DNA of 64,000 nt from Monosporascus cannonballus (taxonomy: Eukaryota; Ascomycota; Sordariomycetes; Xylariales): NCBI GenBank assembly GCA_004154925.1, contig QJNS01000091.1, positions 186,001-250,000 of the forward strand. The letters run 5' to 3'. Below, in pieces: positions 56,693 to 64,000 of the stretch; the first letter of the stretch is position 1; the number at the start of each line of letters is the position of its first letter. The position numbers were made by a program, and so were the translations under genes. The notes under the pieces were generated by a model. The model worked only from the letters and a program-made list of their open reading frames with translations. It was not told the origin of the DNA and did no database searches.

Positions 56693-57590
56693 CTAGATGC
56701 GAGCACCGACAGTCGTGTTGGTTTTAGGGGTTGGTGATGACAACAACCAAGGTTTATTATTGGAAGGCATTCCTGAAGCACGCGGTCGAGAAGTAGATAG
56801 TAATCGGAACTACAATCGTACGGAAGCAGGTAGTTTTTCATGAGATCTTCGCATTCCTGTTTTTTTTTCCCGCTATGTCTATACGTTGCGGGGATTCTAT
56901 TGACCAACTGACTACATCGCCGGAACCAGACCAGCTTAATCGTGTGCCGGCAACGTTCGTAAGTCGTTAAAGTCGTCGTCACACAAAACAGCAAGATGCA
57001 TGCGTACATGATAGATGATAGACCCCATCGATGTCACCCCTCCCCAAACACAATGAGTACAGAAAACCAGACGAGAGGAAGTCCAGACGAACCGCCGAAC
57101 GCCTTGAAAACTTTTTGATCCGAGACCCTCCTCTTTTTCTTCTTCCCTCGTTGGAATGAAAAGAGAGACATATTCCTCCACCCAGCAGAAACCGCAGTGC
57201 CCGATCAAGGACGCCGCTCGAGGGAAACAAGGGACGAAATACAGACAAGCCAGAGCGATCTGACTTCTTCAAACAGACGAACCACGAGGCTACGTCCAAT
57301 AGAATGGCCAGCATCCAGCCGGCCGCAATGAACTTGAGAGACGCTGGAGGGAACGCATCAGGAGGTCGACAGATCCCAGGGCATGAGGGCGTCGGAGATG
57401 ACTAACTGGAAAGGTAGGGCATGCATAATGTAGTTGGCGAGCCCAGTGTTCTTATCACCCGAAAAAGATGCACGAGATCAGAGAGAAGGATTCGTATTTT
57501 CAGTCCAAGTATTATGCCGTGCCGACAATTTCACCATTTTGCAGAGCCTTAGTGGGGAAGATCGGTATCGTACAAACGTTGAGATGCTGC
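56693..57590. other. Shared 3' region of convergent vps16 and tif3
   Basis: 0.9 kb between facing stop codons. No gene recognised; ORFs on minus (56272-57009, 56979-57314) overlap vps16 or have no resemblance. Confidence 0.6.
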
Positions 57591-59806
57591 CTATACACGA
57601 GCGCCCTGGTTGCGACGACCCTTCGCTGGAACGGTAGTCCATCCATCGGGATCCTGTGCCGGCGCCGCCTCTGCTTCGGCAAAGGGAGCTGGCGATGCAG
57701 GTTGGGAGGGCTGCTGGGCAGAGGCGGGGGAGCCATTAGTACGGGGGGGTCTTCCCTCAAAGTTCCTCGGTCCTCGGGGGGCGCCACCGCGTCCTCGAGC
57801 ATCACCACGGGCACCGCGCGGGGCGTTCTGATAGCCCCCACGTGCTGGGCGCTGCTCTCCCGGTGACGTTCTCCAGTTGCCACTCTCCACCGCTCTCGAT
57901 TTCGGATTCTGGGGGTTCTCTCTCGGCCTGGTGGGTATCTTCTGCTCTCCCGCTGCTCCATTCTGTGCGCCCGCTGGTTCCTTGGCTTCCTTGGTTTCCT
58001 TAGTCTCGGCCGGAACATCTACCTTCTCCTCGGTAGGCTCGGCCTTCGCCTCAGTGGCTTCGGGTGCCGACTTCTCTGCAGCCTCCTTCTCTGCAGCCTC
58101 CTTCGCAGCCGCATCCTTCGCAGCAGCCTCTTTCGCGGCCGCCTCCTTCGCAAGACGTCGTTCCTCCTTGGCCTTTTCCTCAGCCTCCCTCTTCTCCCTT
58201 AACATCTGCTCTCTCTTCTCGGCAATCTCTCGTTCCTTAGCAGCCGTATCGGCAGGGCGAGCGGCACCGAACGGGCTTGGCTTCGAGCCGCCCGCAGAGG
58301 GTAGAGGGGGTGAGAGCACATCGGGGCTTTCTGAAACGGTGCGCTTCTGAAGGAAGAGCTTGGGTCGGGAAGAGCCGGCCGGTCCTTGAGATGGAGCAAC
58401 GCCGGGCGAGGCGGGCGTCTGGCTGCTATCGCGGGACTGCCCAGGTGATCTGACAGAGCGGTCCGGTCTCATATTGTTGCGCCACGAGTTGTCAAGTTCG
58501 GCAGCAGTAGGAGCTCGCTCAGTGCGCTCGGGACGCTCAGGCCGCTCAGGCCGTTCTCTGAGCTCTTTGGGAGGACGAGATCCTTCCTGTCGGCCCTCAA
58601 CCCAGGTAGCGGGGCTTGCTCGTCGGTCCTTTCTGAATGAATCACCCCGGTTGGCGTCGTTTGATCGGGGCCGGCTGCTGTCTCGCAGACCCTCCGGGCG
58701 TTCAGGTTGAGGGAGCGGGGAAAGCGGACCTTTGCGTTCCCAGTTGCCGAAATCGCGAGTTTTGCCATCCTCGGGGGGCGCATCTCGGAAACTGGGAGCA
58801 CGGCGCTCACCGAAGTCGGCGCGGCGATCATTAGTGCGAGATGGAAGGTCTGCGAGGGGACCCTTCCGTTCCCAGCTTGAGAGGTTGCGGGCGGCATCGC
58901 CTCGATCCTCGCGTTCCTTGGCTAGAAGCTTGTTATTATACGTGGAGATTAGTTTGTTAAGATGCAAGAACTTACGAGGATCAGCAATCTTGACTCTGAT
59001 GGTACGGCCCTGGAAGCTAGTTCCATCGAGGGTCAGGGCTTGCTTCAAGCCTTCAAGGTTAGCAAACTCGGCATAGGCAAATCCTTTAGGCCGTTGCTCA
59101 ATCCTGTCCTCGATGATTCGAACGCTTGTTATATCGCAGCCTTCAAATAATTCTGTGATGGCCTCCTGGGTTGCATCGTAGGAGAGGTTCCCCAAATGAG
59201 CGGTGTAGGGGGGTTTAGTAGGGAGTTGAGTCGGGAACGAGTCGCGAGGAGCATAGTCTATTTTCAAAGTCGGTCAACGGTAAGACATGAGGCCTTGAAT
59301 GGCCAAAAGCAACAAATGAGACAAATTAAAAGACATACTTCGATCGTTTGAAAAGCCTCCATAGCTTGAATAGCCACCTCGTCGCTCGGTAGTGGGTGGA
59401 GGGAGAGGCTGAGATCCTGGAGGGTCGTGTTAATACAATTAGGGCCATGCCGTCAATAGAGATAACATAGGACATACCAAACGACTCCTCGACTTCATCA
59501 GCCCACGATCCGCCATATTCTATGTCATTTTCAAGTTAGTTCCTATTCCGCTGCGAAGAAATATGGTGCGGTGACGTCCACCGCCGGTTAGGGAGGCGGC
59601 AGCGGCGACAGGAGCGCCGAGTGGGATAACTGACTTTCTTCAGTCAAGAAGGCCCCGAGGGACATCGTCTTCTGTTCTTTCTTCTTGGGCGCTGTGAGCA
59701 ATTCATGTTAGTAACGGGAATACGTCCAGATCCGGATAAGCAGAGAAGGGATCGCATTATGGCTGTCCTTAAGATGGGGCCAGAGGAGCGACGTTAACAT
59801 ACCCAT
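57591..59806 (-). CDS. tif3: Translation initiation factor eIF4B-like (Tif3), RRM and RGG-rich
   Basis: Six exons, complement(57591..58921, 58976..59257, 59339..59416, 59478..59519, 59635..59691, 59803..59806); 597 aa. It stimulates the eIF4A helicase during cytoplasmic translation initiation. The N-terminus starts Met-Ala-Pro-Lys-Lys-Lys with Met-Ser-Leu-Gly-Ala-Phe-Leu and Gly-Gly-Ser-Trp-Ala-Asp-Glu, typical of fungal eIF4B. The RRM lies at about 79-154 (RNP2 Leu-Gly-Asn-Leu-Ser-Tyr; RNP1 Lys-Gly-Phe-Ala-Tyr-Ala-Glu-Phe at 118-125). It is followed by two Trp-Glu-Arg-Lys-Gly-Pro-Leu repeats, a Pro/Arg/Glu repeat, an Ala/Lys/Glu-rich helix and a C-terminal Arg-Gly-rich tail. The first coding exon has only four bases (ATG G). 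The 54-bp intron inside the RRM end (58922-58975) is in frame without stop and easily missed. The donor of intron 2 is GTCAGT, which is unusual, so that junction is the weakest. Confidence 0.88.
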
Positions 59807-60950
59807 GATTGCGGTTTGTGGGCAACGCGCAACGATCTACAGGCCGCCGCGCGTATTCAGAGATTGAAGAATGGCCGAAGAAGTTAAAGCTTCGTCGGCA
59901 ATTCTGTATCTTGTATGGGGTTTGGTGTTTTGTGTCGGGGAGAGAAATTTATGGATATTCTCTAGTCCAAGTGGAAAGCGGGACTGGTAGGAATGTTGAA
60001 ATCGGCGAAAAAAGGTGGGAGGATTGCACAAAGTTGTAAATTTAGGACTAGGGCCCAAATGTTGCATGTGCAGTAGATATGCACATAGAGGTGGGTATGT
60101 ACGTATGTAGGCAGGGAGGTTTACGGAATATTATGTACCTAGGTAGGCACTTCGTACTTAGAATTTAGCCAAGGGGTGCAAGTTAATACTTGAATTCATA
60201 TGGGCTCTGGGCTGGACTTCGACGAGTCTCCCTCGTCCTAGAACTGGAGGTGATGAAAATTTACGGTTCGCCTCCCCGTCCTTTTTCGGTAGACGGCAGG
60301 TGTCCTTGGGGTTTATCGAATGAAATCTTCTTCTGGCTTTAGTGTGGTCGGGGGTTTAGGAGGGGAAAAGGCTGTGTGCGAAGCCAAGTCTTTTTTTCCG
60401 AGCTCAAAATAATACACAAGTGCATTTAGCTTAAAAGTTTAATGTTGGACATGCTAAACCCCAAATGAAATAGCCATCCCACCTCGATAGTCGGATTGCC
60501 CCTTACGGATAAAACAGGTTCACAGTCTTTGTACTTGTAGTATGTGACATTTTACACATACAATTAGTCATTGTAATTTCAGCTGGCAGGCAGCCGAAAC
60601 AAACTGCCAAAGGTATACTGCTATGTTTTCATCACAGAACAGAGCATTTTATCTCTTATTTGTCGATTCAAGATTCGTTCCTTGATGGGGAACACCCATC
60701 AGATAACAACGCCTTCCGTGATGACTAGTACGCAATCGTAATCCTACGACGCCTCATTGAACGACTTCCAAATATCATCCATTTCACTGTGCCGTCCCTT
60801 CCCTACCGCGAGCCATCGCTCTTGCCAAAATACACTACAAGAAGCCTCTTGGTCCTTTGACTCCAGGGGTGTAACGACTACCTAGTCGCTGCCCATAGCT
60901 TACAACGCCTTTAAGAAATATTACCAATTTTTGCACATTAACTAATCGTT
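59807..60950. other. Divergent upstream region of tif3 and the Tim17-like gene
   Basis: 1.14 kb. ORFs at 59809-60039 and 59837-60067 overlap each other and have no resemblance. No RNA gene or repeat seen. Confidence 0.6.
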
Positions 60951-61820
60951 ATGGCCTCCTCATCTCAGCCTTCGAATCAACGGCAGCCGGCAGATTCCAC
61001 TTCAGATAATGCAAATCCTGCTTCTTCAAGAATGGCTGGAACTCACAATGATGAAATGCCCTCTACCGCTGAGTTGCTAGAGATAGGGGCGAAGTCGCTT
61101 CAAGCAGGCGCAGTCACGGGTAACCGAAGCCTACCCCTGACAGGAAGACAGACCTGTGACTAACTAGACTTAGGCACCATTGGCACAGTTTTTGGAGCAG
61201 GATCTGGCATCATCCGGGGAGCTCCACCTGCACTTTTCGCGTTAGTCGCTGGTCTTCAATGGTTCTCTCTAGGATCAACTTATATCGGTAGGCACTCTGT
61301 CTATGTCATGACTTCTAGCATACTAATGCTGGACTGTAGCTTCAAAGAGTCTTCTCTGGCACGCATGGGGTGGTGAAGAGAACCTCAGCAAGTCCGACCA
61401 CGTCAAAGCGAGCGGTATCGCTGGTGGTGTATCTGGCATGGTCGGGGGCATGTTCCGTACGTCACCTACTACACTGCGCTTGGGTCTTCCAAGAAGCTGA
61501 CCGGATGTCTAGGAGGACCCAAGAATATCTTACCTGGAATTCTATTCTTCTCCATGCTTGGTGCCGGCAGCTCATTTGTTTCACAACGTGCTAAGGATAA
61601 TGAGCTCAAAGAGCCCAAAACTAAGACTAGTTGGCTCGACTCGAAATGGAGTCCATTGAGATCCCTTTCGGATAAGGAGTACGTAGACATGTTAGAGGAG
61701 AAGGTACTTCGACTAGATGCTGAGATCGCCGTCATCAACGAGAATATTGCGTCCCTAAAGGCATCTGCAGAGTTGCCAGCCGAGTCTAAGGCAAACTCCA
61801 TATCGCCACAAAAGAAATAG
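60951..61820 (+). CDS. Predicted membrane protein, possibly Tim17/Tim22/Tim23-type
   Basis: Four exons: 60951..61119, 61174..61287, 61340..61456, 61513..61820; 235 aa. The first 45 residues are polar and Ser/Asn-rich. Then follow three or four hydrophobic segments rich in Gly and Ala with G-x3-G-like spacing (Gly-Thr-Val-Phe-Gly-Ala-Gly-Ser-Gly, Gly-Ile-Ala-Gly-Gly-Val-Ser-Gly-Met-Val-Gly-Gly). The hydrophilic C-terminal 90 residues include a likely coiled coil (Tyr-Val-Asp-Met-Leu-Glu-Glu-Lys-Val-Leu-Arg-Leu). This layout resembles Tim17-family inner-membrane proteins of mitochondria, but I do not recognise a specific member. All three introns are short (54, 52 and 56 bp) with standard ends and CTAAC/CTAAT-like branch sites. 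The ATG at 60951 is the first in frame. Role unknown. Confidence 0.78.
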
Positions 61821-62891
61821 GCAGGGTCGAAATACCACAGGAAAGGTCTTGAATTAGTTCAAATATGAATCTTATGTCGAGTTTGGGAGTCTCACGAGCC
61901 AATTCCCGCAACTTCAATTCGAGATAGATCTTATTGTGAGTTTGGTTCTTGACGAGGCTGTCTAACGAAACATCCTACCTCTAGGCTCAATAGAGAGGGT
62001 TGTGCCCTGGTCCAACCTTCAGTCGTTCAATTGAGGTAGCGTGAATAATCTACCTGAAAAGAGGTTCTCAGTTCGAGTTCTTGCATTATCCATTGCTACC
62101 ACGCCGAGACCGTCCCAACCATTAATGATTCCTCACCCAAGAGCTGCAGATGAATGAATACTCTATGGGGCAACATGGCGACCCTGCGATTTAAACGCCG
62201 TAGAACGAATAGGAGACATAGGATTGCAATAGCCGTATTCCCTTCCTGGTAGGTTGAGGCCAATATTATCAGACAAAAGTGAAGCCTTCAAGGCTAAACG
62301 GAGAGCCATGGGTGTGTTGTCCTTGCTTGGACAGTAAATAAACATAAGACCAGTCCTCTCAGAGTAGTTAGTGCGTTGGTGCATGGAGGAAATATTACGA
62401 CCGTGAAAGACCGTTACAGCTATTCCCACTAGCATAGTATGAAACTCATGGGCGTGTTCCAGAGTGCCGGTAACAGTAACTGAGCTGCGAAGTATGAGGA
62501 GGCCCCAAACACCATCCCATGCCCCACCACGACGCGTTTACCGGAATACATACCGAGCGCGCAGTTTCACTTCTGCATGCCTCGTCTAACCTGGACCTCT
62601 GGGCCAGAAAAGGACGGCCGGCCCATTAATTCTCTGCAGGTCCAATTGTTGTTGGGCGTCGCAGGCAGGCCCGCCCGCGTGTGCGGCTTACTGCTACGGG
62701 CCAATGACCGGCCGGCGTGTAAGCGCCCGCCCCTGGAAAGCCCGCAAAGCGATCCCGCCATTCAAGATTTCCGTTTCGCTTCGGCGGCGCATCAGCATCG
62801 TCGACAAATATAAAAATGGCCGTTACGCTGTCTCTCGAAGATTTGAGTGCCTCTTGCGAGGACAAAACGGAAAACGAAAATCCCCTCAAAG
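61821..62891. other. Intergenic region before the HET-domain gene
   Basis: 1.07 kb, no supported gene. ORFs at 62163-62435 (-) and 62577-62813 (+) have no resemblance; those around 62626-63150 are shadows of the HET gene. Confidence 0.6.
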
Positions 62892-64000
62892 ATGTCAGGA
62901 CCCGCATCCGGGTTGTTGCCGGATTCGGCGGAGTTATGCGGCAGCTGCGCCTGGGAGAACGACAATCACGCAACGACGTCGGGTGCCGGTAAGGACATGT
63001 ATAAATCGAGACGCTACAGGCGGATCGGCCAGGTTCGGAAAGCGGCCGAGGAAGGCTGCTGGCCCTGTGGGCTATACCTCGCGGCCGTGGAGGGGTTCTG
63101 GGCCCCTGGCGACCCCGACTTCGTGGCAGGCCCGGGTGAGTTCTACCTGAGGTACGATGCCGAAAGATTCACAATCCAGGGCCAGACGAGACATCCGATT
63201 CTACAGATTTACAGTGCCGAAGGTCAGGAAAACCTCGACGCTTTATGGAAATCACGTGGCATAGATCTAAACTAGTCTCCAGAGCAGCCACAGGTCTACA
63301 GGTTTCCACGATCCGCTGAGCTGCCGTCCCGAGCGTCGTCCGCCGGAACCTACAAATTCGTCAAGGACTGCCTGGACGAGTGCGTCCGGAACCACATAAC
63401 CTGCCGGAAGGCAAGTCAGGGGCTAGACGAGAGATGGCCGAAGAGAATCCTGGAGATCGATCCGGCGAGCTCGCAGGTGAGGTTGGTCGGCTTTGACGAA
63501 TCCATGGACCAGCGATACACGGCCTTAAGCTACTGCTGGGGCTCGGGTGAACCGCCCCTCCAGGCCACCGAGACGACGCTCCCCGTCCTGAAAGACGGCG
63601 TGAGCACCGGCGCCCTGCCGAGGACGATCGAGGACGCCGTCCGCTTCTCGCTCCGGATCGGGTCCAACCTGATCTGGATCGATTCGATGTGCATCATCCA
63701 GAACGACCCGGCGGACTGGGACGAGGAGTCGTGCAAGATGAGCACTGTCTATAGGCACGCGCTACTGACGATCGTCGCGAACTCGGCGGCGTCGTGCAAC
63801 GAAGGTTTCCTGGAGAGGGAAAGGGACGCGTCGATCCTGCTCCGGGAGGTTCAGCTAGGGGACCGGTGGACGGAGATCCGCGCTAGGAAGGTGCCCCAAA
63901 CCGGGCATCATCGGCCTTACAGATTCGACTGCAGCCCCGACCAGCGACACCTCGAGCCGGTGGACACGCGCGGGTGGACCCTTCAGGAGAGGCTGCTCTC
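62892..64000 (+). CDS. HET-domain (heterokaryon incompatibility) protein, 3' end outside the window
   Basis: Exons 62892..63222 and 63283..64000 (continues beyond the edge). HET domains occur in fungal proteins that trigger programmed cell death after fusion of unlike strains. The domain begins at about 63513 with Arg-Tyr-Thr-Ala-Leu-Ser-Tyr-Cys-Trp-Gly, followed by Leu-Pro-x-Thr-Ile-Glu-Asp-Ala-Val and Ile-Trp-Ile-Asp-Ser-Met-Cys-Ile-Ile-Gln-Asn-Asp. Then come Met-Ser-x-Val-Tyr-Arg-His-Ala, Ile-Val-Ala-Asn-Ser-Ala-Ala and, at the edge, Arg-Gly-Trp-Thr-Leu-Gln-Glu-Arg-Leu. The N-terminus holds two Cys pairs (Cys-Gly-Ser-Cys and Cys-Trp-Pro-Cys). An in-frame TAG at 63273-63275 separates the two parts. 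I remove it as part of a 60-bp intron, 63223-63282 (GTCAGG...TCTCCAG with CTAAAC), which keeps the frame; otherwise the gene is a pseudogene with one nonsense codon. Confidence 0.82.

Noticed and set aside
57512..58018. 168-codon minus ORF overlapping tif3
   Set aside because: It is a frame-shifted shadow of the Arg/Gly-rich tif3 tail, open because of the biased codon composition.

Overview
The window comes from a filamentous ascomycete, most probably a Sordariomycete. Genes carry many short introns (about 48-124 bp, GTRNGT donors and YAG acceptors), and the gene set is fungal: exocyst Sec15, CCAAT-binding HapE/Hap5, Fcf2, HOPS/CORVET Vps16, eIF4B-like Tif3 and a HET-domain protein. About half of the window is A+T-rich DNA in which CpA/TpG is depleted and TAA/TAG interrupts recognisable reading frames at Gln and Trp codons. 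That is the signature of repeat-induced point mutation (RIP).

1-31.6 kb is a four-level nest of LTR retrotransposons whose borders can be read to the base from LTR pairs and 5-bp target duplications. The outermost is a Ty1/Copia element (here 'E', 2199-31638, coding on minus). Inside it is a chromodomain Ty3/Gypsy element ('D', 4351-28641, plus). D was hit twice, by Gypsy 'A1' (8072-13640, plus) and by Gypsy 'B' (16033-27851, minus). B's left LTR was in turn hit by a second copy of family A ('A2', 16444-21964, minus). A second island, 33277-41976, is a Fot1/pogo-type DNA transposon with perfect 43-bp terminal repeats, interrupted by a Gypsy element 'C' related to B (33709-40468). A small intact interferon-6-16 (IFI6)-like gene sits between the two islands.

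From 44.6 kb the sequence is normal gene space: sec15 (+), hapE (-), fcf2 (+), vps16 (+), tif3 (-), a Tim17-like membrane protein gene (+), and at the right edge a HET-domain gene (+) that runs out of the window. These are core cell-biology genes (secretion, transcription, ribosome biogenesis, vacuolar fusion, translation) with no operon-like relation; hapE/fcf2 and tif3/Tim17-like are divergent pairs sharing upstream regions.

The most unusual observation is a second, antisense reading frame near the 3' LTR of the three related chromodomain Gypsy elements (B, C and D). In all three it encodes, at closely matching spacing, a cysteine cluster of Zn(II)2Cys6 type (most Cys now Tyr through RIP), followed by a hydrophilic coiled-coil-like stretch. 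A Trp-containing tail is recognisable in C and D. The frame ends at a shared stop opposite the chromodomain codons. The second is that RIP damage fades toward the outer edge of every element, so the two LTRs of each pair are damaged in mirror-image halves.

Element letters A-E are labels used only here. Gene models are hand-spliced from the sequence; no alignment or search was run.
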